A DNA stretch of 64,000 nucleotides from Xanthomonas sp. DAR 34887 (GTDB taxonomy: Bacteria > Pseudomonadota > Gammaproteobacteria > Xanthomonadales > Xanthomonadaceae): assembly GCF_041245805.1 (NCBI RefSeq), contig NZ_CP162490.1, positions 2,767,001 through 2,831,000 of the forward strand. Reading direction: 5' to 3'. Positions within the stretch are counted from its first letter, which is position 1. Every line of letters starts with the position of its first letter. The notes under the pieces were generated by a model, which ran no database searches, was not told the origin of the DNA, and saw nothing but the letters and a program-made list of their open reading frames with translations. Shown piece after piece: positions 26,721-38,867 of this stretch. The position numbers and the translations under genes are program-made.

Positions 26721-29654
26721 TCAACGCACCTCGAACTCGCCGACCAGGATCGTCTCCTTCTTGTCCTTCAGCCGCAGCGTCACCTGCTGGTCGCGCTGCG
26801 TGGCGCCGCCCCAGCCGGTGCTCAGCTGCAGGTGCAAGGTGGTGGCGCCGGTGACCAGCGGCTGGCGGTCGCCGAAGAAGTTCGCCTCCACCTTGTACGT
26901 GCCCGGCTTGGCCCGGCGCAGCGAGAACTCTTCCGGTCCGTAGCCGCCGGTGAAGTCCTGCGACAGCTGCCCGCCCTGGTAGGTCGAGCGGTGCGCGTAA
27001 TAGCAGCGCTCGCCGTTGGGATCGGTCACCCACAGGTCCATGTCGCTGTTGTCGCTGTCCCAGTTCAGCACCACGCGCAGGTCCAGCGGCAAGTTGCGCA
27101 GCAGGCGCGGATCGATGAAGCCGGTCTGCAAAGGCGGCTGCGACCGCGCCACGATCGCGTTCAATTCGTTCAGGGCGATCAGCGCCACGCCGTCGAAGCG
27201 GCTGTCCCAGTCGCGCGCGACCACCTGGTAGAGCTGCTCGATCGCGGCCTGCGCATCGCCGCGCGCGGCGTAGGCCAGACCCAGGTCGCGGAAGCTCTGC
27301 GGCTCTTCTTCGCCCAACCGCAGCACCTGCTCGAACACCGGCACCGCCAGGTCCGCCCTGCCCGCCTGCAACAGCCGGTAGCCGAGCACGCGCAATACGT
27401 GGCGGTTCTCCAGCTGCAGCTCGGCCAGGTTGGACAGCACGCGCAGCGCCAGCTCGCGCTGGCCGCGTTCGAACAGCACGTCGGCCACGTCCAGGTAGAA
27501 CGCCACGCTGTCGGCATGTGCGGCGCGCTCGCTCAGGTACAGCGGATAGACCGCGTCCGGCGCGGCGGCGCGCAGGCGCCGGGCGTATGGCGAGTCCGGC
27601 TGCCAGGGCTGCAATGCCAGGGCAATCGTGGAGCCGGGCGCGCCGGCAGGCGCATCGGCGTTCGCCGCGGAGTCTTCCGATGCTGCGACCGCGCCGGCGA
27701 CGACCACCGCCTCCAGTTCGGCAGACGGCTCCGCCGGCATCGGCGCAACGGGTGCAGGCGGTGGCGCCATGGCCATCGCCGGTGCGGGCCGCGCAACGCC
27801 GTCGCGCTCCCGGCGGGCGTCGTCCTCCCCGCGTTGCGGCTTGGGCTGCGGCGGTGCGTTCTTCGGAAAGCTGCGCTGCCACCAGGCGATGCGCTGCGCG
27901 AAATCCTCGGCGACGCGATCGATGCGCTGTTTGCGCTGCCCATCCTGCTCCTGCTGGCGTTGCACCTGTGCGCGCGCCACCGCCTCGCGCAGCGCCGGCG
28001 GCGGCGCGATGGCGTAGCGCACGTAGTCGTCCACGTTCTCCAGCACCAGCAGCGAGGTGTCGGCGCTGACCAGGCCGAAGCGGCTGGCCAGTTGCTGACG
28101 GCGCGCGGCGTCGCCGAGCGGATCGGCGGCCAGGCGGCGCAGCATGGCCCGCGCCCAGGCGCCGGGCACCAGGTCGCCCGGCACCGCGGTGGCGTCGCGC
28201 AACGGCAGACGCAGGCGACGCGTGCTGGCGGCGGTGGCGATCTCCAGCTGCAGCGTCGCATCGGCCGCGAGCAGGCGCCCGGCGATGCGCAGATAACCGT
28301 CGTCGGCATAGCGCGAATCGGCGACCAGATCGGCGACGCCCTCGCCCTGCAGCGCCACCAGTTCGCCGCCACGCTGCAGCAGCCGCTCGCTGGCCTGCTG
28401 CACGCCCTGCATGCCGTGCAGCTCGATCAAGCGGCCGCCCCGCGCTTCCGCCGATACCGCCAGACGTGCCGTATCGGCATGGGCGCCGGCCGAAGCGACC
28501 GCGTACAGGCGCTGGCCCGCCGCCAGCGCCGGCAAGGCTTGCGTGCCGTAGTTGCCCAGCCCATCGCTGAACAAAAGATATTCCTGCACGTCCGCGGTCG
28601 GCCGCCACTCGCCCAATGCGCTGGCGCCGTCCGGCTGCAGACGCTGCAGCGTCGCTTTCAACGCGCTCCAGTCGCCAGCGCGCACCTGGAACCGGCGCGG
28701 CGCCTCGGCACGGTCGCGCAGCACGACCAGTTCGACCTGCGCGTTGCCCAGCGCGGTGAAATAGCGCTGCAGCAAGGCCAGTTCCGCGGGAATGTCGCGC
28801 TGCCGCGCCGACCCCGACGCATCCCACAGCAGGCCGATGCGCTGCGGCAAGGGGCGTGCGCTGTGCAGGTCGGCGATCGGCAGCAGCGCCTGGAAATAGC
28901 GTTGGCCCTCGTGGCTGCCGACCGCGACGCGCGGATCGCTGCTCGCGCGCAACGACAGCGCCAGTTCCCTGGGCAGTTGCGCTGGGGTGCCCGACCACGT
29001 CGCCGCGTGCCCCTCGGGCGTCGGCAGCAGGCGCAGGCCGGCAGGCAACGCCGCGGCGTCCACCGGCGCCGCCTGCGTGCTCAGCTCCAGGCGCAACGTC
29101 CGCGCGCTTGCCGCATACCCCAGTGGCAGCCGCCACTGCCAACCGGCGGCGGTACGCGGCAACGACTCGCGATAGACCAGGCGCACGCGGCGGCTGCCGT
29201 GCGCGGGAATCGGATACAGCCGCAGCTGGAACTGGTTGCCGGCGGTCTGCTCGACCAGGCCCGGGTCCACGCCGCGCCGCTCGATCGCCTCGAACACCTG
29301 CCGCCCGCGCGCCTTCGGCACCGGCACCGCGTCGCGCATCTGGCCGTCGATGTCCAAGGCGAAGCCGCTGATCTGCTGGCCGTCGCGCAGCGGGAACGCC
29401 AGCTGCCCTTCCAGCACGCGCGCATTGGGGTTGAAGAACAGCAGCTCCACTGTGGTTTCGGCCAGGCCGGCGGCGGCATGCGCGCTCACCGTCGCCGAGC
29501 GCAGTTCGATTGGGCGCTCGCCGCGATCTGTCTTCAGCAGCGGAGCGAGGAGTTGCTGCTGCGGCGCGGCGGTTTGGGCCAGGGCCGGCACGGCGGAGGC
29601 CGACAACAGCGAGAGCAACAGCAGGCACAGGCCTTTGCGCGCGAGGGACGGCAT
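26721..29654 (-). CDS. Secreted VIT / von Willebrand A / DUF2135 protein
   Basis: 977 residues. A signal peptide (about 1-26, ending PALAQ) is followed by a VIT domain (about 30-165), a vWA domain whose metal-site motif DASGS begins at Asp278, an Ala/Pro-rich stretch around 620-690, TPR-like helices (about 700-820), and a C-terminal DUF2135 domain (about 850-950: VLNWDSDNSDMDLWVTDPNG). Proteins with this architecture are envelope-associated and thought to bind metal or protein partners; the exact role is unknown. It stands alone between rpfD and recJ and is bracketed by inverted copies of a repeat, which hints that it was inserted as a unit. Composition is like its neighbours. Confidence 0.88.
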   Translation of the reverse strand: MPSLARKGLCLLLLSLLSASAVPALAQTAAPQQQLLAPLLKTDRGERPIELRSATVSAHAAAGLAETTVELLFFNPNARVLEGQLAFPLRDGQQISGFALDIDGQMRDAVPVPKARGRQVFEAIERRGVDPGLVEQTAGNQFQLRLYPIPAHGSRRVRLVYRESLPRTAAGWQWRLPLGYAASARTLRLELSTQAAPVDAAALPAGLRLLPTPEGHAATWSGTPAQLPRELALSLRASSDPRVAVGSHEGQRYFQALLPIADLHSARPLPQRIGLLWDASGSARQRDIPAELALLQRYFTALGNAQVELVVLRDRAEAPRRFQVRAGDWSALKATLQRLQPDGASALGEWRPTADVQEYLLFSDGLGNYGTQALPALAAGQRLYAVASAGAHADTARLAVSAEARGGRLIELHGMQGVQQASERLLQRGGELVALQGEGVADLVADSRYADDGYLRIAGRLLAADATLQLEIATAASTRRLRLPLRDATAVPGDLVPGAWARAMLRRLAADPLGDAARRQQLASRFGLVSADTSLLVLENVDDYVRYAIAPPPALREAVARAQVQRQQEQDGQRKQRIDRVAEDFAQRIAWWQRSFPKNAPPQPKPQRGEDDARRERDGVARPAPAMAMAPPPAPVAPMPAEPSAELEAVVVAGAVAASEDSAANADAPAGAPGSTIALALQPWQPDSPYARRLRAAAPDAVYPLYLSERAAHADSVAFYLDVADVLFERGQRELALRVLSNLAELQLENRHVLRVLGYRLLQAGRADLAVPVFEQVLRLGEEEPQSFRDLGLAYAARGDAQAAIEQLYQVVARDWDSRFDGVALIALNELNAIVARSQPPLQTGFIDPRLLRNLPLDLRVVLNWDSDNSDMDLWVTDPNGERCYYAHRSTYQGGQLSQDFTGGYGPEEFSLRRAKPGTYKVEANFFGDRQPLVTGATTLHLQLSTGWGGATQRDQQVTLRLKDKKETILVGEFEVR

Positions 29655-29853
29655 GGATCACTCCTTGATGGGACGGTACAGCTTGAACGTCCGGTGTGGC
29701 GCTGTGGGGTTGGTCGGTTGCGAGCAGGATATTGGTGCCGACCTCTCTCTCGATGGCAGATGGGCTCGGCTGTGTTCTTCTCCCGTCGGGAGAAGGTGCC
29801 CGAAGGGCGGATGAGGGTACGGGCGCAGCCTCCTGCACCCAAACTCCGCGAGA

Positions 29854-29902
29854 CGCTTCGCGCCGGACCCTCACCCCAACCCCTCTCCCGAGGGGAGAGG
29901 GG
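29854..29902. repeat. CCCCTCTCCC hairpin repeat, right flank of the vWA gene
   Basis: Inverted copy of the repeat at 26556-26603: CGCTTCGCGCCGGACCCTCA, then CCCCAAC, then the hairpin CCCCTCTCCC-GAG-GGGAGAGGGG ending one base before the recJ stop codon. It could serve as terminator for the recJ transcript. The 248-base gap before the vWA gene start shows no gene. Confidence 0.85.
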
Positions 29903-31630
29903 CTAAGCCAGGCTGCGGCAGTACTCCACCACCAGTTGCACCGCCTCGCCGCCGCGATAGTCGTCGGCGACCAGGCGGTAGGCGATGTGCACGCGGCGGC
30001 CGGGTTCGTCGCCGCGCCAGCCGTTGAAATGGATCGCGTTCAACGGCTCGCCACGGCCGGCGCAGCGCAGGCTCAGCTTGAGATGCCGCTCCTTCAGCAG
30101 GCGCCACTGCAGCACCTCGAACTCGCCGTCGAACAGCGGCTCGGGAAAGCCCTGCCCCCACGGCCCGGCCAGGCGCAGCGCCTCTGCATGGCGATGATCC
30201 AGTTCGTGCGGATCCAGTGCGCCGTCGCTGAGCAGTTCGGCCTGCAGCAGCGCCGCGTCCAGGCTGGCCAGCGCATGCTCGCGGAACAGCTGTTCGAACT
30301 CGGCCAATGCGGCGTGCCGCAGGCTCAGGCCCGCGGCCATCGCATGGCCGCCGAATTTGTCCATCAACCCGGGACGGCGCGCCTCCACCGCGGCCATCGC
30401 ATCGCGGATGTGGAAGCCGGGAATCGAGCGCGCCGAGCCGCGCAACTGGTCGCTGCCCGGCTCGGCCGGGGCGAAGGCGATCACCGGGCGATGCAGGCGG
30501 TCCTTCATCTTCGAGGCGACCAGGCCGATCACGCCCGGATGCCACTCGGCATCGAACAGGCACACCGCCACCGGCGGCGCGTCCGGCGCGGCCAGCAGCG
30601 CCTGCGCCACGGTGGCCTCGGCCTCGTCGGTCATCTGCTGCTGCACCGCGCGGCGCTCGCCGTTGATCTGTTCCAGCGTGGCGGCGATCTCCCGCGCCTG
30701 CTGCGGGTCTTCGCACAGCAGCAGTTCGATGCCCAGCGCCATGTCCTCGAGCCGGCCGGCGGCGTTGAGCCGCGGCGCCAGGGCGAACCCGATGTCGCTG
30801 GCGCTGAGCCGTGCCGGATCGCGGCCGCTGGCTTCGATCAAGGCGCGCAGGCCGACGCAGCCGTCGCCGCGCTGCAGGCGGCGCAGCCCGGCCGAGACCA
30901 GCGCGCGGTTGTTCGGGTCCAGCGGCACCAGGTCGGCGACAGTGCCGACCGCGACCAGGTCCAGCAGCACGGTCAGATCCGGCGCCTGGGTCGCGAACGC
31001 GCCGCGCTCGCGCAGGTGCCGACGCAAGGCCAGCAGCACGTAGAAGATCACCCCGACCCCGGCCAGCATCTTGCTCGGGAACGCGTCGCCGGCCAGGTTC
31101 GGATCGACGATCGCGTCGGCCGGCGGCAACACGCTGCCCGGCAGGTGGTGGTCGGTGATCAGCACCTGCCAGCCCAGCGCCTTGGCCGCGGCGACGCCGG
31201 CATGGCAGGCGATGCCGTGGTCGACGGTGACCAACAGGTCCGGCTGCAGCGGCGCCAGTTCGGCGACCAGCGCCGGCGACAGGCCATAGCCGTGCACCAT
31301 GCGGTTCGGCACCGCGTGCAGCACCTGCGCGGCGCCGAGCAGGCGCAATCCGCGCACCGCAACCGCGCAGGCGGTGGCGCCGTCGCAATCGAAATCGCCG
31401 ACGACCAGAATGCGTTTGCCGGCGGCGATCGCGTCGGCCAGCAGCACGACCGCCGCGTCGATGCCGCTCAGCGTATCGGGCGGCAGCAACTGCGCCAGCT
31501 TCGGCTGCGCCAGGCTGGCCTCGTGCGCGCCGCGTGCGGTGTAGATGCGGCGCAGCAGCGGCAGCACGTTTTCCGTCCACGGCCCGCCCTCGGCGGCCGG
31601 CCGCCGGGTGATGCGCAGCGGCGGACTCAT
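29903..31630 (-). CDS. recJ: Single-stranded-DNA 5'-3' exonuclease RecJ
   Basis: 575 residues, the normal RecJ length. It degrades single-stranded DNA in recombination and mismatch repair. DHH-family motifs are visible: GDFDCDGATA (motif I), VTVDHGI, and the DHH triad at 160-162 in ITDHHLPG, followed by DPNLAGD. The DHHA1 domain (GHAMAAGLSL) and the OB-like C-terminus (LKLSLRC ... HFNGWRGDEPG) follow. The ATG at 31630 overlaps the stop of rpfE (ATGA). The upstream open frame, running into rpfE, is discarded. Confidence 0.96.
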   Translation of the reverse strand: MSPPLRITRRPAAEGGPWTENVLPLLRRIYTARGAHEASLAQPKLAQLLPPDTLSGIDAAVVLLADAIAAGKRILVVGDFDCDGATACAVAVRGLRLLGAAQVLHAVPNRMVHGYGLSPALVAELAPLQPDLLVTVDHGIACHAGVAAAKALGWQVLITDHHLPGSVLPPADAIVDPNLAGDAFPSKMLAGVGVIFYVLLALRRHLRERGAFATQAPDLTVLLDLVAVGTVADLVPLDPNNRALVSAGLRRLQRGDGCVGLRALIEASGRDPARLSASDIGFALAPRLNAAGRLEDMALGIELLLCEDPQQAREIAATLEQINGERRAVQQQMTDEAEATVAQALLAAPDAPPVAVCLFDAEWHPGVIGLVASKMKDRLHRPVIAFAPAEPGSDQLRGSARSIPGFHIRDAMAAVEARRPGLMDKFGGHAMAAGLSLRHAALAEFEQLFREHALASLDAALLQAELLSDGALDPHELDHRHAEALRLAGPWGQGFPEPLFDGEFEVLQWRLLKERHLKLSLRCAGRGEPLNAIHFNGWRGDEPGRRVHIAYRLVADDYRGGEAVQLVVEYCRSLA

Positions 31631-32547
31631 GCGTCCAGGCGCGCCAGCGGCCGCCGCCAGAAGCGCCAACGCTGCTCGCGGTCGATCCGGAAACGCGTGC
31701 CGTCCTCGAAATCCAGCAGCAATTGCTGCAGCTCGCCCAGGCGCAGCGCTTCGAGCAGCGGCTGCATCACCTCGCCGACGAACTGCTCGGGCGCACGCAG
31801 CTGGCGCAGATCGACCAGCGCATCGACGCGCGGCGTTTGCTCGGCGTCGATGCCGGCGGCCTGGGTCAGCGCGCGCAGCAGCGGCTCGCGGCTGCGCACC
31901 TGCGCATGCGCGGTGCTCACCGTGGCCGGCAACGCGCCGCCGCCCCAGAACCACAGCGAGTTGATCGCCGGCTGCCCGCGCGCGCTGCGTTCGCGGTTCC
32001 ACGGATGCTGATGCAGCAGCACCTGCGCCTCGGTCAGCAGCGCACGCCAGCGGCGCCCGCCCTCGCCCTGCGGCAGGTGGTCGAACAGATCGGCGCCGAG
32101 CACCTGCGCCGGCGCGGCGAACTCCGGCAGCGCGCTGCCCGGCGCCAGGCGCAGATACCAGCGGGTGGGTTCGGGCGCGTCCAGGACCAGGCCGGACTCG
32201 GCGAACAGGTCCTGCAGCGACGGCAGCAACGCGGCCAGGTCGATCGCGTCGATCGCGAGCATGTCGCCGTGCGCCGTCAGCCGCGCACCCTGCATGTCCG
32301 GCACCACGTAGGCAGGATCGGCGCGCAGCCAGACGCCGTCGCCGGCATCGCCGGCATCCAGCTGCCGGGTCAGCGCTGCCACCGGCCAATGCCCCGGCGG
32401 CAGCGTGAAATGGCGGCGCAACTGCGCTTCGGAACCGGCGCCCAGGCGCTCGCGCTCGGCGCGGCCGAGCGCCCGCGCCACCTCGCCGGTCAGCGCCGGA
32501 CCGGCCAGGCGCGCCCGCTCCGGCAGCAGCAAGGTGGCGACGGCCAC
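31627..32547 (-). CDS. rpfE: Rpf cluster protein RpfE
   Basis: 306 residues, GTG start, four bases after greA and overlapping recJ by four bases. It is placed as RpfE by its position between greA and recJ and by general resemblance; the family is often described as distantly like phosphoglycerate mutase-type phosphatases. Visible segments include GVWLRADPAYVVPDMQGARL, RWYLRL and INSLWFWGGGALP. No catalytic motif could be assigned with confidence. In X. campestris rpfE has been linked to extracellular enzyme and polysaccharide levels. The biochemical function is unknown. Confidence 0.82.
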   Translation of the reverse strand: MAVATLLLPERARLAGPALTGEVARALGRAERERLGAGSEAQLRRHFTLPPGHWPVAALTRQLDAGDAGDGVWLRADPAYVVPDMQGARLTAHGDMLAIDAIDLAALLPSLQDLFAESGLVLDAPEPTRWYLRLAPGSALPEFAAPAQVLGADLFDHLPQGEGGRRWRALLTEAQVLLHQHPWNRERSARGQPAINSLWFWGGGALPATVSTAHAQVRSREPLLRALTQAAGIDAEQTPRVDALVDLRQLRAPEQFVGEVMQPLLEALRLGELQQLLLDFEDGTRFRIDREQRWRFWRRPLARLDA

Positions 32548-32551
32548 GGCG

Positions 32552-33024
32552 TCAGCCGATGTATTCGACGCTGACGATCTCGTACTCGCGGCGCCCGGCC
32601 GGCGCGTCGATGCTGACGCTGTCGCCTTCCAGCTTGCCGATCAGCGCCCGCGCCAGCGGCGAGGAGATCGCGATCAGCCCGAGCTTGATGTCCGCTTCCA
32701 GATCGCCGACCAGCTGGTAGCGCTTCTCTTCGTCGCTCTCCACGTCGGCCAGGGTCACGGTGGCGCCGAACACCACCTTGCTGCCGACCGCCAGCTTGCT
32801 GACGTCGATGACCTCGGCGTGCGACAGCTCGCTCTCCAGCTGCTTGATGCGGCCTTCGATGAAGCCCTGCTGCTCGCGCGCGGCGTGGTACTCGGCGTTT
32901 TCCTTGAGATCGCCGTGCGCGCGCGCCTCGGCGATCGCGGCGATGACTTCGGGCCGCTTGACCGACTTCAACTGGTCCAGTTCCTCGCGCAAACGCTGCG
33001 CGCCTTGCATGGTGATCGGGGCTC

Positions 33025-33028
<4 letters not shown>
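32552..33028 (-). CDS. greA: Transcription elongation factor GreA
   Basis: 158 residues with a GTG start (GTG AGA GCC CCG) inside the carB stop (GTGA overlap). GreA rescues backtracked RNA polymerase by stimulating transcript cleavage. The N-terminal coiled coil (LREELDQLKSVKRPEVIAAI) carries the acidic tip region DLKENAEYHAAREQQ. The C-terminal globular domain contains GDLEADIKLGLIAISSPLARALIGK. Length equals that of other Xanthomonas GreA proteins. The carA-orf-carB-greA order points to one operon. Confidence 0.96.
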
Positions 33029-36267
<3,239 letters not shown>

Positions 36268-36275
36268 GGGGATTC

Positions 36276-36719
36276 TCAGTAAAGGCGGTCCTGCCACGCC
36301 GCGGGGGCGCGCCAGGTGATCTGGTCGGGCGATCGGGCGTCGATCGCGCCATGGTCGACCGCGGCGCGAACCTCGCGCTGCATCGCGGCCCAGCTGGGAG
36401 CGGCGGCGCCGATGCGCGCGCCGATCCGGTTGTTGTGGGCGTCCATCGCCCGGCTCGCATTGCCGCGCCCGTCGCGTTCCATCACCGCCGTCACCCAGTC
36501 CACGCAGCGCGGCGACAGGGTGTAGGCGACGATGGCGCTGGCCAGGCTGTGGCGGTACGCATCGGCCGGGCCGTCGCGTCCGCCCGGCAGACCGGCGCCG
36601 AGCCACTGCGCATAGACCGCAACCAGCACGAACAGCGGATACGCGGCGAGCGCCAGCGACGCCAATACGCCCCAACGCCAGCGGCGTGGACGCAGCGACG
36701 GCACCAGCGCGACGCTCAT
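36276..36719 (-). CDS. Small membrane protein between carA and carB
   Basis: 147 residues. Its start overlaps the carA stop by one base (TGATG) and its stop is eight bases before carB, so it is embedded in the car operon. One N-terminal membrane span (about 15-40: WGVLASLALAAYPLFVLVAV) is followed by a soluble part with DAYRHSLASAIVAYTLS and AMDAHNNRIGARIG. The Asp-x-x-Arg-His and His-Asn-Asn-x-x-Gly elements resemble the uncharacterised DUF6973 family; that match is from memory and tentative. Function is unknown. The tight spacing argues that it is translated. Confidence 0.82.
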   Translation of the reverse strand: MSVALVPSLRPRRWRWGVLASLALAAYPLFVLVAVYAQWLGAGLPGGRDGPADAYRHSLASAIVAYTLSPRCVDWVTAVMERDGRGNASRAMDAHNNRIGARIGAAAPSWAAMQREVRAAVDHGAIDARSPDQITWRAPAAWQDRLY

Positions 36720-37843
36720 CAGGCGGCGGCCGCCATCAGCGCGGTGAACCGATCGAACAGCGGCGCCACGTCGCGCGGGCCCGGCGAGGCTTCCGGGTGG
36801 CCCTGGAAGCTGAAGGCCGGCGCGTCGGTCAGTTCGATGCCCTGATTGGTGCCGTCGAACAGCGAGCGGTGGGTGACGCGGACGTTGGCCGGCAGCGTGG
36901 CCTCATCGACCGCGAAGCCGTGGTTCTGCGAGGTGATCATCACCCGGCCGCTGTCCAGGTCCTGCACCGGATGGTTGGCGCCGTGGTGGCCGTGGCCCAT
37001 CTTCAGGGTCTGCGCGCCGGCGGCCAGCGCCAGCAGCTGGTGGCCCAGGCAGATGCCGAAGGTGGGGATCTTCCTGGCCACGAATTCCTTGATCGCGGCG
37101 ATCGCGTAGTCGCACGGCGCCGGATCGCCCGGGCCGTTGGACAGGAACACGCCGTCCGGCTGCATCGCCAGCACCTCGGCGGCAGGCGTCTGCGCCGGTA
37201 CGACCGTGACCTCGCAACCGCGCTCGGCGAGCATGCGCAGGATGTTGAGCTTCACGCCGTAGTCGTAGGCCACCACCTTGTACTTCGGCGCGGCCTGGGC
37301 GAACGCGTTGCTATCCAGGTCGAGCTGGCCATCGCGCCATGCATAGGCCTTGCCGGTGGAGACCACCTTGGCCAGGTCCATGCCTTTCAGGCCCGGGAAC
37401 TTGCGTGCCGCTTCCAGCGCCGTTTCCACGTTCACTTCGCCGGCCATCACCGCGCCGTTCTGCGCGCCCTTCTCGCGCAGGATGCGGGTCAGCTTGCGGG
37501 TATCGATGCCGGCGATGGCGACCACGCCGCGCTGGATCAGCCAGTCCGGCAGCGACACCTGGTTGCGCCAGTTGCTGGGCCGGCGCGGCACGTCGCGCAC
37601 GATCAGCCCGGCCGACCACACCTGGGCGGCTTCGTCGTCCTGGTCGGTGCAACCGGTGTTGCCGATATGCGGGTAGGTCAGGGTGACCAGTTGGCGGGCG
37701 TAGGACGGATCGGTGACGATCTCCTGATAGCCGGTCATCGCGGTGTTGAACACCACTTCGCCGACGGACAGGCCGGCGGCGCCTACGGATTCGCCCTCGA
37801 ACACGGTGCCGTCTTCAAGGACAAGGATTGCGGGTTGAGTCAC
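36719..37843 (-). CDS. carA: Carbamoyl-phosphate synthase small subunit
   Basis: 374 residues from the GTG at 37843 (VTQPAILVLEDGTVFEG), which matches the usual start of Xanthomonas CarA; AAGG lies upstream. An alternative start at 37882 would add 13 residues. CarA hydrolyses glutamine and passes ammonia to CarB. The N-terminal CPSase domain (about 1-150) is followed by a class I glutamine amidotransferase domain with FGICLGHQLLALA (nucleophile Cys) and, near the end, SFQGHPEASPGP (catalytic His/Glu). A perfect palindrome overlaps the presumed promoter upstream. Confidence 0.96.
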   Translation of the reverse strand: MTQPAILVLEDGTVFEGESVGAAGLSVGEVVFNTAMTGYQEIVTDPSYARQLVTLTYPHIGNTGCTDQDDEAAQVWSAGLIVRDVPRRPSNWRNQVSLPDWLIQRGVVAIAGIDTRKLTRILREKGAQNGAVMAGEVNVETALEAARKFPGLKGMDLAKVVSTGKAYAWRDGQLDLDSNAFAQAAPKYKVVAYDYGVKLNILRMLAERGCEVTVVPAQTPAAEVLAMQPDGVFLSNGPGDPAPCDYAIAAIKEFVARKIPTFGICLGHQLLALAAGAQTLKMGHGHHGANHPVQDLDSGRVMITSQNHGFAVDEATLPANVRVTHRSLFDGTNQGIELTDAPAFSFQGHPEASPGPRDVAPLFDRFTALMAAAA

Positions 37844-37953
37844 GGGGTTCGCCTTGGGGAGAGAGGAACCCTGCCCCACCAACTTGCGGCTGCAAGAAAC
37901 CGCGAACTCGGCGCTTCTCCGGGTCCGTGGCGATGGGTAACAGGCGAGCGAGA

Positions 37954-37981
37954 ATTGTACCGGCGCGGACCTGTCCGCGCC
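37954..37981 (-). promoter_or_regulatory. carA promoter -10 with an adjacent perfect palindrome
   Basis: On the minus strand a TACAAT -10-like hexamer lies at 37954-37959. Just upstream of it is GGCGCGGAC-AG-GTCCGCGCC (37962-37981), a perfect 9-base inverted repeat occupying the spacer. That position would suit an operator. Alternatively the stem is the dapB terminator, though it lacks a T-run. No clear -35 was found. Confidence 0.5.
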
Positions 37982-38004
37982 AGACGTTTATGTGAAAGCG
38001 CCGT

Positions 38005-38721
38005 TCAGCCGAGCAGATCGCGCAGCCGGTAGGCGCCTGGCGCGCGGCCCGGCAGGCGCGCGGCGGCGTGCAGCGCGCCGCGGGCGAAGATGTCGCGGTT
38101 GCTGGCGCGGTGCACCAGCTCCACCCGCTCGCCGAGCCCGGCGAACTGCACCAGATGCTCGCCGACGATGTCACCCGCGCGCAGGCTGGCGTAGCGCGGC
38201 TGCGCGCCGCCGTGCGCGGCCGCCTCGCCCAGGGTCAGTGCGGTGCCGGATGGGGCGTCCTGCTTGTGCACGTGGTGCGACTCGACGATGTCGCAGTCCC
38301 AGCCCGGCAGCGCCGCCGCGGCGCGTTCCACCAGGTCGTTGAGCACCGCCACGCCGAGGCTGAAGTTGGACGCCCAGATCAGCGGGATGCGCGCCGCCGC
38401 GTCGGCCAGCGCCTGCCGCTGCGCCGCGTCCAGGCCGGTGGTGCCGGACACCAGCGCCGCGCCGCGCGCCACGCACAGCGCCAGCACCGGGTCGAAGCCC
38501 TGCGGCAGGCTGAAATCGACCGCCACGTCGAACGCCGGCGCGCCATTCAGTTCGGTCGCAGCGAAGTACGGCACCCCGTCGACGACCCGCTGCGACGGCG
38601 ACCGCCGGATCACCGCGGCCGCCACCTGCAGCGCGGGGTCCTGCGCGGCCAGGCGCAACAAGGCCTGGCCCATGCGGCCGGATGCGCCATGAATCAACAC
38701 ACGAACGGAGGAAGTGGTCAT
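38005..38721 (-). CDS. dapB: 4-hydroxy-tetrahydrodipicolinate reductase
   Basis: 238 residues from the ATG at 38721; the longer frame to 38919 runs into a repeat and is rejected. DapB reduces the dipicolinate precursor with NAD(P)H in lysine and diaminopimelate synthesis. The dinucleotide-binding loop HGASGRMGQALL is at the N-terminus, DVAVDFS follows, and the family signature with the catalytic residues SHHVHKQDAPSGTAL is near residues 148-163. It lies upstream of carA on the same strand with a 161-base gap. Confidence 0.96.
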   Translation of the reverse strand: MTTSSVRVLIHGASGRMGQALLRLAAQDPALQVAAAVIRRSPSQRVVDGVPYFAATELNGAPAFDVAVDFSLPQGFDPVLALCVARGAALVSGTTGLDAAQRQALADAAARIPLIWASNFSLGVAVLNDLVERAAAALPGWDCDIVESHHVHKQDAPSGTALTLGEAAAHGGAQPRYASLRAGDIVGEHLVQFAGLGERVELVHRASNRDIFARGALHAAARLPGRAPGAYRLRDLLG

Positions 38722-38794
38722 CGCCACAAGGTAGCGGTTTGTCGCGATCGGCGACAGGGGTGCGGCGCTGTGGCGTTGGTCGGCGGCGTTGGTC

Positions 38795-38820
38795 GGAGGC
38801 GGAGGCGGAGGTGGAGGCGG
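38795..38820. repeat. GGAGGC hexanucleotide microsatellite
   Basis: About 4.3 copies of GGAGGC (one copy with T instead of C) in the region upstream of dapB. It is intergenic, so length changes would not alter a protein. Confidence 0.75.
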
Positions 38821-38867
38821 TTCGGAGTGTTGATGGCAGCCGACTGCGGAAGGTCTGCCTTGTCGTT

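Noticed and set aside
25549..29874. A very long minus-strand open frame (over 1400 codons) covering rpfD and the vWA gene region
   Set aside because: Only its C-terminal ~297 residues are a coherent protein (RpfD). The upstream part is an Arg/Ala-rich shadow of the vWA gene, which itself has a clear protein in another frame.
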